This document shows positions 41,034 through 51,834 of a stretch of 64,000 nt of DNA, piece after piece (the stretch's first letter is position 1; the number at the start of each line of letters is the position of its first letter). The stretch comes from Cladosporium sp. IMV 00045 (taxonomy: Eukaryota; Ascomycota; Dothideomycetes; Cladosporiales; Cladosporiaceae), in NCBI GenBank assembly GCA_001931905.2, contig MSJI02000894.1, positions 62,001-126,000 on the forward strand, read 5' to 3'. A program made the translations under genes and the position numbers. The notes beneath the pieces are model-generated. The model searched no databases. It saw only the letters and a program-made list of their open reading frames with translations, and had not been told where the DNA came from.

Positions 41034-41987
41034 TTAAACATCGCTCATATCTTGCCCCATTACCACACCCAAGGACCGCCTTGACATAGCCACATTATGC
41101 TCCAGCGCCCCGAGCTTGGCCATAGCAGATATCAAGCTCGGATCCTGGCTCTCGACGCGAACCTTGTCGCGCACTCGAACTTCCTGTCCTCTGTACGTAA
41201 AGACCTCATGTGCTTCGTCGTGGAATGCGGGTCGTCCACCAATCAGAGCCGTCGCGAGCCTTTCTCGTAAAGAGAATCCAGTATAAGAGCCACCGGATGT
41301 TGACAACGGGGTATTCGTCCCTGTGATCGGGAACGCGGCTTCGAGCGTACGGACGTGGAGGAGAAGCGCGGCTTCCGCTATGGAGAGGTGAAAGGATACG
41401 TTGGCTGGCAGAGGCGGGTCGAAGATATTCGGATCGAGAGGCTCTTCGTGCCAGGCTTTCACTTTTTGTCCGTCTGTTCCGCCTTTTAGCGCCGCTTTTG
41501 CTTCTTGGATGTTGTCGTGCAGCAGTTTCATCTGCCCAGATATGAAGTTCGCATTTGTCGCGTCGCCGGTCCAGCGGGTTGTGTCTACGACGTCGAGGCA
41601 GGCATTGATCAGGGTTCGTGTTGTTGTAAGTTGTTCGAGTACGATGGTTGGCGCTGTGGGTTGTGATGATACGGAGAGTTTGTATGCTGGCTGTCCTCGA
41701 GGAGGTGGTAATGAAGGGAGGCGGAGTTGGATATCGCCTTTGACGATACGTCCGCCGAGTCGCGTGATGTAGCCTTTCAGGTTCTCACTTCGTAGAGAGG
41801 AGAGGACAAGAGTCGATCCAGGTTCTGTTGGTGCAAGTAGAGCAGCGCACTCTTCCAGGCCGGCTTTGAGGGAGGTGAGCGTTTCCTGGAGAGCTGACAG
41901 GAGCCATTCGAGTTCGCGTGCTGATGTTGATTCGATCTCTTTGTTGAGATCTGCGTCGTTGATAGGTGGCCATACAAGTGTCGACAT
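41034..41987 (-). CDS. rav2: RAVE complex subunit Rav2 (Rogdi family)
   Basis: The RAVE complex reassembles the V1 and Vo sectors of the vacuolar H+-ATPase. Single exon, 317 residues, near the usual length. The Rogdi-type pattern is visible: an N-terminal helix with ARELEWLLSALQETLTSLKAGLEEC, SENLKGYITRLGGRIVKGDI, and the conserved middle NVSFHLSIAEAALLLHVRTLE followed by the basic C-terminal strand region YRGQEVRVRDKVRVESQDP. No membrane helix or signal. It shares a 314-bp divergent upstream region with MAP1. ATG 41987 is the first in frame. Confidence 0.88.
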   Translation of the reverse strand: MSTLVWPPINDADLNKEIESTSARELEWLLSALQETLTSLKAGLEECAALLAPTEPGSTLVLSSLRSENLKGYITRLGGRIVKGDIQLRLPSLPPPRGQPAYKLSVSSQPTAPTIVLEQLTTTRTLINACLDVVDTTRWTGDATNANFISGQMKLLHDNIQEAKAALKGGTDGQKVKAWHEEPLDPNIFDPPLPANVSFHLSIAEAALLLHVRTLEAAFPITGTNTPLSTSGGSYTGFSLRERLATALIGGRPAFHDEAHEVFTYRGQEVRVRDKVRVESQDPSLISAMAKLGALEHNVAMSRRSLGVVMGQDMSDV

Positions 41988-42301
41988 GTTGTTGAAGGTA
42001 GATGTGATATATCGAGGACCTGAGACGGATATCTACAGAAGGCGGGTGTACTAGCATGTGACACGAGCATGTGAATGTGACGCCCTTGCTCCCAGAAACA
42101 AGAAGCGGGGCGGCGGCGGAAGGCCCGTCCTCCCGTCGTTTCCGCTTGGTCGGATGTAGACGAAGAAGTGCTTGAAGTCATGCTTATAGGGCGCGCGCAT
42201 TATTCACTTTAATCAGCCCGAGCTTTTGTTCCACTCTTTCTGCCTCTCTGCTCTCGATTTCACACCACAGCACACGATATCTTGCGGTCGAGATAGCAAT
42301 C
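41988..42301. promoter_or_regulatory. Divergent promoter region, RAV2 / MAP1
   Basis: 314 bp between divergent start codons, ending in a CT-rich stretch (about 42230-42260) upstream of MAP1, a common fungal core-promoter feature. No TATA box seen. Confidence 0.45.
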
Positions 42302-43775
42302 ATGGATCAGGCTCCAGCAAAAGAGGTGACGGTCAAGCAGGAACGCAAATGTGAAGGCGATGACTGCAGCAACGATGCCGGTGCCCTGCAGTGCCCAACC
42401 TGCCAGAAGCTGGGCAAGGAAGCCTACTTCTGTGGCCAGGAATGCTTCAAGAGGAACTGGGTAGGTTAGTACTGTGCTCGGCCACCAAGAGGAGAAGGGC
42501 ACATACAAGGAAACACGTCGAGTTGGCTGCGTGTAAAAGAGGCAGCATGCCCTCGGCCAGTCGCAAGATGTGATATTCGAAAGAGCATAGGCTAACACAA
42601 GCCTACAGTCAACACATAAGCAGCTCCACAAATCGCAAAACAGTATGCTTTCCACCATCTTCACTCCTAGCGTCGTATCCTTACCAGACGCCGCAGGCCA
42701 TTTCAACCCGTTCCCGACCTACAACTTTTCCGGCTCTCTGAGACCTTCGTACCCGCTTAGCCCCAGAAGAAAGGTTCCCGACAGCATCAGGCACCCCGAC
42801 TATGCCTCGCACGGTATTCCTAAGAGCGAGCAGGTGAGATGGCCATGAATGGATATACAAGGTTGTCCAAAGCTGACAGCGAATCAGGTCTTTGTTGGAA
42901 GGAACAGGATTAAGATCCTCACCAAGCAAGAGCAAGATGGTATGCGCAAGGTGTGCAGACTCGCGCGTGAGGTTCTGGATATCGCCGCGCGTGCGGCAAA
43001 GCCTGGCGTTACCACCGACTACATTGACAAGATCGTCCACGACGCCTGCATGGAGCGTGAGGTGAGCCGACTTTCTTCATGATTTTCAGCGCGTGCGAAA
43101 GCTAATAATCCTCAGTCATACCCGTCTCCGCTCAACTATTGCCACTTCCCCAAATCTGTCTGCACATCCCCCAACGAAGTTATTTGCCACGGTATTCCCG
43201 ATCAGCGCCCGCTCCAGGACGGCGACATCCTCAACATCGACGTCACGCTTTACCACGGCGGCTTCCACGGCGACCTGAACGAGACCTACTACATTGGCAA
43301 AGCCGACCAGGACCCTGATAGTGTGCGTGTTGTCGAGACCGCAAGAGACTGCCTTGAGGAGTCTATCAAGCTCGTCAAGCCCGGTGCTCTGTTCAGAGAC
43401 TACGGCAACACGATCGAGAAGGTCGCGAAGGCTGCCAACTGCGGTGTCGTCAAGACTTACTGCGGTCACGGCATTAACCAGCTCTTCCACTGCGCGCCCA
43501 ACGTTCCCCATTACGCGAAGAACAAGGCTGTCGGTGAGGCGAAGCCGGGCATGTGTTTCACCATCGAGCCCATGATTACTCTGGGTACGCACAAGGACAG
43601 GACTTGGCCGGACGACTGGACGAGTGTGACTACCGACGGCAGCAGGACTGCGCAGTTCGAACACACTTTGCTTGTTACTGAGCAGGGTGTTGAAGTTCTC
43701 ACTGCGAGATTGGCCGACTCGCCTGGCGGAAAGGTGCCTATGCCTAGCACTACCAACGGTGCTGCTACTAGCTAA
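42302..43775 (+). CDS. map1: Methionine aminopeptidase 1
   Basis: Removes the initiator Met from nascent proteins at the ribosome. Four exons, 42302-42460, 42609-42833, 42888-43061 and 43116-43775 (introns 148, 54 and 54 bp, all GT-AG and all phase 0), give 405 residues. The N-terminus carries the type-1 zinc-finger module (CEGDDC, CPTC, CGQEC). The catalytic pita-bread domain has all five metal ligands: Asp228 and Asp239 in NIDVT and HGDLNET, His304 in YCGHG, Glu337 in FTIEP and Glu368 in [17 protein letters not shown] marks the substrate-binding strand. The first intron is unusually long for this window and contains several stops in frame. Intact. Confidence 0.96.
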
Positions 43776-44022
43776 GGCGGAGGGTTCCCTCACATGTAGA
43801 CGTAGTTGCATTTATGAAAACATACTAGCATTTTCTGCGAATCGAGAAATCCATATCCGTCCAAATCAGATAAGAATATCTCGCGTCGGTGTCTGATCTC
43901 TGCAAATGTCCGTGCGCACTAATGAAAACCCCCACCAAAAAGTCCCCCGCCTTGGTCATACTCTCAAACTTTCTTGACCTGTCACAAGCAAATAATTTAC
44001 AACCCAACCAAGAAATTGAAAA

Positions 44023-45771
44023 ATGGAGGCCTCTGGAGCACCTGTCCTCTCAACTCCCGCGGAGCACATATTCGAGGCCCCCGTGCCCGTCTCAGGTGCG
44101 GGCAGCTCATTGTCCGCCGAGCAACTATACGTGCAGTATGAAATCCGCAGGACCGTCGACGAGATCAGAGGAGGAGGATGGAAGAGGATTGCCCTGCAAT
44201 TCCCGGATGACATGCTTGGGGATGCACCAAGAGTCGTTGAAAACCTGAGGAGAGATCTCAAAAGCGAGAGGACTGAGTCATGGAGGAAGCATGCGATCGC
44301 TGCTGGAATCACTGAGGATTTCAAGACGGTTAAGATCGAGGACGAGACGGAGATTGACGTTGCCGGTCACGGTGCAAATCCGAAGGAGGAAGAGGAGGAG
44401 CATATTACGATTCTTGCGGACACCTCATACGGCGCTTGCTGTGTGGATGAGGTTGCTGCGGAGCATTGTGCCGCAGATGTGGTGGTGCACTATGGCCGCT
44501 CCTGTCTGAGCCCTACTGCTAGACTACCAGTAATCTACGTCTTTACCTCGAAGCCTCTAGACTTGGACGCTGTCTGCGAGACGTTCCGCTCTACCTACCC
44601 TGACCTGGAAGAGAAGGTGGTCCTCATGGCGGATATACCCTTCCAGCACCACGTGCCTGCGCTTAATCGCAAGTTGAAGGAACAAGGCTACACGAATGTG
44701 CACGAAACCGCCATCCTACACAATCCATCCAGTCCGCTGCCCAACCGAACGGTTCCTGAAGCGGTTCAAGAAAACTCCGAGGCGCTCAAGGAGTTCTCTA
44801 TCTTCCACATCTCCGACCCACCACCAAGTCTCCTCCTCACTCTATCCTCCCAGGTCGCTCGCGTCCACATCTGCCCAACAGATAGCACTGCTTCATCCCG
44901 CGCCCTCCAGACCAACACATCAGCCGCCCTGCGCCGCCGTTACGCCCTCTTGACCAAAGTCGCCACCGCACCCATCATCGGCATTCTGATCAACACCCTC
45001 AGTGTCAAGAACTACATGACAGCACTTCAGCACTGCCAAGAGCTCATCGCCGCAGCGGGCAAGAAATCCTACACATTCGTCGTCGGCAAGCTGAATGCAG
45101 CGAAGGTTGCCAATTTCTCCGAAGTCGAGGGCTGGGTCGTCATCGGTTGCTGGGAGAGCAGTCTCCTCGAGAGCTCGGATTTCTATCGTCCTATCGTCAC
45201 GCCTTTTGAGCTTGAGATGGCTATGACTGATGATAAGGAGAGAGTCTGGGGTGGGGAGTGGGTCAGTGATTTCGGTGCGTTGCTGGGCCGCGCGGAGCTG
45301 AAGAAGGCTCAAGCGGAGGCTGCTGGCGAGACTACGACGGAGGCCAATGAGACATCTGAGCAATCTGCTGAAGACCCATACGCCGATGCGTCCTCGGACG
45401 ACGAGCCTCCCGAGTTCGACCTCCGTATGGGCAGATACGTCTCGCACTCTCGGCCGATGGGGCGGACTAAGGCCAAGAACGCATCTACAAGCAACAAGGC
45501 AAGCGATGACGCTGGAGGTAATGGCGCTGCGCCAGCTAAGCCTTCTTCCTCTCTCGTGCAGCGCGCCAGAGGCGACATTGCTGCTGTCAACGGCACCGCA
45601 TCACCTGGTGCTGAGTACCTGCGCTCGCAGAGAACCTGGCAGGGTTTGGGCAGTGATTATGCCATCGAGTATGAGCGTGATGAGAACGGCAAGATTCGTG
45701 GTGCGGTCATGGAAGAGGGAAGGGCGGGTGTGGCGAGAGGATACGCTGTTGCAAATGAGAAGGAGGGTTGA
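44023..45771 (+). CDS. dph2: Diphthamide biosynthesis protein 2
   Basis: Dph1-Dph2 is the radical-SAM-like iron-sulfur complex that moves the 3-amino-3-carboxypropyl group onto the histidine of elongation factor 2. Single exon, 582 residues. Conserved parts: WKRIALQFPDDMLGDAPRVV, DTSYGACCVDEVAAEH with the first cluster-region Cys, VVHYGRSCLSPTARLPVIYVF, NTLSVKNYMTAL and WWVIGCWESSLL-type strand (WVVIGCWESSLLESSDFYRP), then TPFELEMAM. The C-terminal tail ends in SQRTWQGLGSDY, the family terminus. A low-complexity acidic insert lies between about residues 425 and 465. It follows MAP1 in the same direction with 247 bp between them. Confidence 0.95.
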   Translation: MEASGAPVLSTPAEHIFEAPVPVSGAGSSLSAEQLYVQYEIRRTVDEIRGGGWKRIALQFPDDMLGDAPRVVENLRRDLKSERTESWRKHAIAAGITEDFKTVKIEDETEIDVAGHGANPKEEEEEHITILADTSYGACCVDEVAAEHCAADVVVHYGRSCLSPTARLPVIYVFTSKPLDLDAVCETFRSTYPDLEEKVVLMADIPFQHHVPALNRKLKEQGYTNVHETAILHNPSSPLPNRTVPEAVQENSEALKEFSIFHISDPPPSLLLTLSSQVARVHICPTDSTASSRALQTNTSAALRRRYALLTKVATAPIIGILINTLSVKNYMTALQHCQELIAAAGKKSYTFVVGKLNAAKVANFSEVEGWVVIGCWESSLLESSDFYRPIVTPFELEMAMTDDKERVWGGEWVSDFGALLGRAELKKAQAEAAGETTTEANETSEQSAEDPYADASSDDEPPEFDLRMGRYVSHSRPMGRTKAKNASTSNKASDDAGGNGAAPAKPSSSLVQRARGDIAAVNGTASPGAEYLRSQRTWQGLGSDYAIEYERDENGKIRGAVMEEGRAGVARGYAVANEKEG

Positions 45772-45888
45772 GGGCTTGGATACCTTGGGATTAGATCTGG
45801 GCGACCAAGCATGCAAAACAGAGTCATTAGACAATACAGGAGCTTTTCCACCCTATCATTTCAGTCTCTCCCCATCTGCCCGAGTCTT

Positions 45889-46535
45889 TCACTCGGCCTT
45901 GAAAGCAGTCGCGCTCTCAATCTTCACCTCCTGCACCGGCCTGTCTCCCGCTCCGGTCTTAACAGCGCCCAGCTTATCAACAACATCCTCGCCCTGCACG
46001 ACCTTGCCAAAAACAGTGTGCTTCCCGTCCAAATGCGGCGTCGGTCCCAGCGTGATGAAGAACTGGCTCCCGTTCGTGCCCGGGCCGGAGTTCGCCATGC
46101 TCAGCGTTCCCTTGCTGTCGTGGCGGAGGGAGGGGACGAATTCGTCCTCGAATTTCGCGCCGTAGATTGAGGATCCGCCGCGACCTGTGCCCGTTGGGTC
46201 GCCGCCTTGGATCATGAAGCCTTTGATGATGCGGTGGAAGACCACGTTGTCGTATTTGCCGGTTGCGGCGAGGGTGGCGAAGTTTTTGCAGGTCTGTTAA
46301 GATGTGAGTCCCTGTTTTTGTAATGAGAAGAGATCTACGTGAGGCTTACCTTGGGAGTCTGGTCCTTGAAGAGGGCAATGGTGATGTCGCCGAGAGTGGT
46401 GTGGAGAATGACACCCTCAGCATTGTCCGGGTTTCCACCAGATTTGGAAGCGGTTTGAGATGCTGGAGCTGCGGCCGAGGATGAGGCTGCCTCATCCTTC
46501 TTGTGACCTCCGAACATCGACTTGAGTTTGTCCAT
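45889..46535 (-). CDS. Cyclophilin-type peptidyl-prolyl isomerase (PPIL1-like)
   Basis: Catalyses cis-trans isomerisation of Xaa-Pro bonds; PPIL1 is associated with the spliceosome. Two exons, 46535-46350 and 46293-45889, with a 56-bp intron (GTAAGC, AACAG) give 196 residues. The catalytic core is [41 protein letters not shown]; the cyclosporin-contact Trp of CypA is His here, as in PPIL-type members. Closest pattern is PPIL1 ([38 protein letters not shown]). Residues 1-48 are an extra polar Ala/Ser/Lys-rich extension absent from human PPIL1. The ATG was chosen after TTT of GATTTTG; an upstream in-frame ATG-less frame reaches 46565. Confidence 0.92.
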
Positions 46536-46878
46536 TTTGATTGATGTGTCTTTATTTGTTTGCACAAAGACTGATGTTTTAATTGTTTGATGAAGTTGAT
46601 GAAGGATGAAGAAGCAGTGAAGCGGTCAGCTCAAGCTTAACTCTATATTTAGAGCTTCGAGCTTCGTTTGTCGATCACCGCGACGTCATGTTTGATGCCC
46701 CTCGCCGCCTCACCTTTCGCATTTGCAACGGAAAACAGCAATTGCAATTGATGTCAATTATCTTGAGATTGAGAAAGCCTCAAGGATTTATTAGCGATGG
46801 TAAAGCTTCAAGCGCGTTGATCGTTATGGCAAGTCCATTGGTCGGAAACATTGAATTCATGTCATTTCGTATATCATG
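46536..46878. other. Intergenic between cyclophilin and NACHT-ankyrin relict
   Basis: 343 bp, upstream of the cyclophilin gene and 3' of the relict. No feature recognised. Confidence 0.45.
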
Positions 46879-49800
46879 TCACTCCTCAGCGCCATACTTG
46901 CGAAGCAAATCTACGACCTCTCCAATTTTCCCTGGCGATCGCCCATTGCATCGGGGTTTTCTTGTCCGATCCGCCACCAGCAATCGATAAAACACCAAGA
47001 TCGCAAATATCTAAGACGAATTTGATCGTGTCTACATGGTTGCTCTCGCATGAGTACCTATGTCTTTGGCACAGAGCATGGACAAGGTGCTCATTGTTGC
47101 GGTTATAGCAATCGGCGTTGGCGCCGTTCGCGATCAGGAAGCGTATCGCATCCAAATGCTCATCGGGCGGGTGCCAGTGACATAGAATGTGCAGTGGTGG
47201 GTCTCCAAAGCGGTTTTTGGCGTTAACATCTGCGCCAGACTGTATCAACAATTCGAGTAGCGAATGATGTCCTTTCCGTTGTCTAGGGCTTCACTTGTCG
47301 GTGTCAATCTCGCACATACGATGTGCAGTGGGCTTTCGTCAGACTTGTCTCGCGAATTGACTTCAGCGCCGTTTGCGAGCAAGTACTTCACTACATCAGG
47401 CCCGACAGCCCAGCAGGCATCGTGCAGTGGTGTGTTGTCCTCGTTGAGTCCAGCTTGGTTGATGTCATATCCTCTAGCAAGAAGAAGACGTAAAAAGTCG
47501 ATCATTTTATCCGGTCTGGTTTCTTGGCGGGAAGGTGAGCTCTCGGGATAGCAGCTAAAATGCCGCTCACAGCAAACTGGACGCTTAACATCGAGAGTTT
47601 GCACAGATTCGAGAGTATGCAGAGATTCCAAAGGCAAACGAGGCCTGAATAGCAGACGTATCCTCCTCCTAATTCCCCGTACCGTAGAATGCTGTCCGCG
47701 TGCTGATGACGCGCGAATGAATCCTGCCATCAAATCCTTGGGGTCAGCTCCAGGCTGCAGTGGTCCAGAAGCTAGGTAGACACCTTTGATGCATCGCATA
47801 TCCCGAGATGATATTGCCAAGTCTAGAAGGGACCTCCCCGTGGTGTCTCGTAGAGACGCGTCTGCGCCTTTGGAAAGAAGGTAATTGCAAATTTGCCAGT
47901 CGCCACTGGACGCAGCGACGTGCAAGGGCAAACGACCTCTTGTCTCACCTTCGATAGCGCCTAACGAAGATCCAAGCTCAACAAGTATCTTGACTAAGGT
48001 CAGTTGATTACAAATGATTGCTGTTTCCAGAAGTTTGGTCGAAAGCTTCTCTGTCATAATTACCGAGGGTGTCGCATTAGGGAATTGACCCGTTGCTGAT
48101 AGCCAGCCACGATCCGCCTTTCCTAGCAAGGTACGCATACTCATAGTAGCTGCTTTGAGCTTTCCCTTGTCTCCCAATGCTTGTTGTGGGTCATCAAGAG
48201 AATTCAAAAGTGCTTCTGTGCTCGCTCGATCCCCTGAATCCGCCGCCAGAAAAATTGACGAGAATGTTTTGGCGGAATATATCATGGGAGCGCGAACTGA
48301 TGGCTCATTCGAGCTGCATTCCCCAAGAGATTTATCTGCGTTCAAGACAGGATGACGCGGTGTGTAGCGCAAAAGTAGCTCCACCATGGGAGCCTGTGCC
48401 CGGAAAGCCGCCCAGTCCATCACTGTCCAGCTTGCCTCGTCCAGGTGTCTAGCGTCTGCGCCAGCGGCCAACAAATGCTCTACAATGGCTCAATGACCCT
48501 TGATCGTTGCCCAGAAGAGTGGTGTCCAGCCATGCCTATCGGACTGGTCAACTGCTACGGCGCCGGTAGATACGCTGCCAGCAGTACGAGCATGGCTGAC
48601 AAGAAGATTGACGATATTTAGATGGCAATAGGAAGAGGCCGCGATCAATGGAGTCCATCCTTGGTCGTCTGTCTCTGCAGGGTCGGCACCATCTTGTAGA
48701 AGCTTCTGTGCGGCCAGAAGCAGACCACGTCCACAAGCAACTTGTAACGGAGAAGAACCTGAAGGCAAGGTTTCGAACGAAATGCGGCGAAGCTCCTCGT
48801 CCTCTCTGTGGCGATGGTACAAGGCTTGCATGGAAGCTTGTCGCAGACTATCGTGAGTGACAAAGGATATGATGTTTTCTAGAAGTTCCTCTTCAACCTG
48901 TCGGGCATGGTCTCCCCAATTTTTGGCTGCATAGTCAAGGAGAGGGAAATGCCGCTTTCGTGATTCAAGAGACTCGAGGTTGCTGCAGGCTCCTTGGAAA
49001 CCAGTGCTGGCGAATGACAGATATGCAATGCAGGTCTTTGCGATCAGCGAGTGCGCCGCAGCTGCTCTGAGCTCAGGGCTACTACGAAAGAACTCATAAG
49101 CGGTCAGATGGAAGAGGCTGTACATGCCTCGCTCATCGCATGCCACAATACCCATACAGGAATCTTGAAGCATTTCGCCAGGAGTGATGCCGTCCGGGTC
49201 GAAGTCGTCGTCATCAAATTCGGTCGCGATAGCATGTTGGAGCTCGCTCTCGTGGAGGGGTCGGTGTGAATAGCACATCCACATTAACATCCTCTTTGCC
49301 AGTTCCGCGCTAGCTTCATGACTTGACATAATCCGATCCAAGGTCGTGCGGTACATGTCTGGTAGATTCCAACAGTCTTTGCTCAAGAACTGTTTGATCT
49401 GTCGGAGATTCTTGACAGTGGTCGGTGCAAGCAGGTCCATCATGAGACGAGCCAACAAGAATACACCTTCTGCCTCCAAGATGACTTTGTTGACAACTGC
49501 TGCTTTCATATTCACCGCTTGGGGGATGCGCTTCTCAATGCCATGAAGTCGGCCCTCAACGTAAGCTCTCAGATCCGGCTCTTTCGCGCTGATAGCGACG
49601 GTACTATACTGTCTCAGATCGGCGCTGATGTCAGCAAGTGGACGGATGGCGACCAGAATGTTTGCACCTTTGGACGCCGCCATGTGCAGTACTTGTGAGA
49701 TATCCCCCCTCGGTTCTGATCCTTCCATCTCATTGGAGCATTCGTCGAGGCCGTCAATGACAATGCTGATCTGAGAATTGATGTCGGAGACTTCCAGGAA

Positions 49801-50737
49801 AATGCGTTGAACCTCAGCTTTACGCAAACTACGCCTGTTTCGTTTCGCTTCTTCGTAAATGGTGCTTGACAGTACATGCTGCAAGACTGAATAGTTGCAT
49901 GACCCCCTGTCGAAGAATATGGCGCATGATCATATCGGGGTCCTGGCTGCGAGGATCTCGGTGATCACAAAAATGGGACAGCACAACAGTCGGATGGTGC
50001 TGTAATCAAGATATTGCTTGCCCCATCAAAACGCTTTTCCCGCTTCCAGGTGCACCTTGACACCAAAGTATCCCACCATTAGACTTGAGCCAGTTCTTGA
50101 ACTCGGCAGAGTCGAAGAGCCACGAACCAGTTCCCACAGGCTCGACTTTGTCACTGCCAAATCGCCAATTTTCGACGCTTTCAGCGAAGATCGTGTCCAA
50201 AAGCTCTCTCGCATTTCGGAGCGCTTGCATTCTGCTCCATGTCTGCCTTGATGTCGCGAACAGTTTCTTGCGTGTCGGCAATCGCATGGTATGACTTGAC
50301 AGAGGCCTCAAGCGAGTCCGCGGCAAGAACGGCGGCGAAGGTATCCCGAAAGTCCTGCAGTTGCTTGATGAGCGCGTCTGATTCTGAACTTTGGAATGGC
50401 CACATCAGTGCCTTCCGTCTCTTAATCGTGCCGTCATCACGGAAGAGTGCCTTGAGCCTCGAATGAATTTTATCGAGGCTTTGCTTGCACTTTTGATTTC
50501 GTCAGAGGTGACAAGATCCGACTTGCGCTTAGTGATCGATGTGAGATCGTCATTATTCTGGCTTTCCAGAATACTTTCCAACACATCTCGAAGTAGTGAC
50601 AATGACCGGAGGCATCGTAAGGCCGTCTCTCCCGCATGGCTGACCTCGGCGACATATTTGCATGTGAGTTGGGTGGCTTGTATTGCCAGGCTCACTAGTC
50701 CTGCTATTCCAGATGCCACAGACAGTGGGCCGGCCAT
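46879..50737 (-). pseudogene. NACHT-ankyrin STAND pseudogene
   Basis: One intronless gene spread over three frames. From 50737: the fungal STAND N-terminal domain (MAGPLSVASGIAGLVSLAIQ), NACHT P-loop GAPGSGKS (about 50035), sensor-type FCDHRDP, Walker B VIDGLDEC (about 49755), a winged-helix region, then ankyrin repeats (SPLQVACGRG, GWTPLIAASS, RLPLHVAASSGDW, TPLHDACWA, PPLHILC). Lesions read by eye: net -1 in an A run (50491-50494), one-base shift at about 50215-50245, in-frame TGA 50006-50008, +1 in a G run (49903-49907), in-frame TGA 48490-48492, -1 at about 47257-47278, +1 at about 46916-46930. Each side of every lesion carries family-like sequence, so these are not introns; none has GT-AG ends of suitable length. 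With the last shift the end would be GAEE-stop at 46879. Longest intact piece is 464 codons (48490-49884). Confidence 0.88.
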
Positions 50738-51199
50738 ATTGTTTGTTGGGTTGTTTATGGGATAGCAGTGTCTTCGAACAAGGCCAGCCTATGACATATC
50801 TACCAAGTGATGGGGTTGCACAGATTGCGCCTCAATCGGTTTCCAGTGCGCCGGGGGAGACCAGGTTCATCGCTGCAGAACTCTCATCATTGGCCGCTTG
50901 CCTCATGCTGTCGTACAATCGCTGCGGCCGCGGTTTGTTAGCTGCATGAGGCTCCATCTTCCGGGCGCTTATGGTTGGGCAGGGAGCGTCCAACACATCA
51001 GAAAGCATTCGTCTCCAGGTGGTGGCAGTGCCAGACCCGGCGAGAGCTGTGTAATCTCTAAGTACAATCGAGAAGCATGGCGGAGCAAGTAGCCGGGAAG
51101 GTACATATACCATTACTGCAAACAAATTGCCTTGACGCAAGCAGGTGCTTAGAGAATCGCGTGAAAACGCACGCGGAGGTGTTTCGAGAAACAGTGGCT

Positions 51200-51217
51200 T
51201 TAGGGTTAGGGTTGGGG
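51200..51217 (+). repeat. Interstitial telomere-like repeat
   Basis: Two TTAGGG units followed by one TTGGGG. TTAGGG is the usual telomere unit of filamentous ascomycetes. Three units are too few to prove a former chromosome end; the reverse strand also reads as the telobox-like AACCCTAA, a known promoter element. Confidence 0.6.
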
Positions 51218-51715
51218 TTGCGTCAATGGAGAGTCATCTGCAAGTAAATGATGTTACGAAGGACGCGAAACAACAACGACACCCCGACGTCTCGAATAAT
51301 GAGCCGCATTCAGGCTTCATTATCTCCAGGAATCGTGATGCTGCCTCTGTTCGTATCAATTTCAGATGTTTCGAAGATATCCATCGGCCTCAAGACCGCG
51401 CATCATGAGCATAGTCAGCTGCGTTTAATTTGATCGAATTTTGGTGACGACCAAAGTCAATCCAAGCTGGCGGATATACCGTGCCTTGGTTCTCACGACT
51501 TGGTAGATCGACCATTCCCAGACTGGGTTGTTCAATGGACATCAGTTTAAGCATGGCGATCAAAACCTTCTCCGCATCCCAGTCCCGGTTCACCACCAGG
51601 TACTACTCTTAGCTGTCGATCGTGCAGTAATGCACGTCTCATTGTTCACTAAGAATGGAGTCTTAACTGGTAATGACGATGGCTAATATTGCGGATGCGA
51701 CCTTATGATCTAGAA

Positions 51716-51723
51716 TATATAAA
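51716..51723 (+). promoter_or_regulatory. TATA box
   Basis: TATATAAA 112 bp before the start codon of the GPI-type Ser-rich gene, in the right orientation. TATA-containing promoters in fungi often belong to condition-regulated genes. Confidence 0.65.
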
Positions 51724-51834
51724 CCTCGTCGGTCCCAGCTCCTTTCGCAGCATAGTATTTGTTCCTTCTACTCAACTTTAGACGGCACGTATAATCTGCA
51801 TCCACTTGAGAAATCATCATCATCATCTTCTATC

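Larger units (their letters stand above)
50738..51834. other. Intergenic between STAND relict and GPI-type gene
   Basis: About 1.1 kb. Contains a short telomere-like run (51200-51217) and the core promoter of the GPI-type gene. Short open frames only. Confidence 0.5.
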
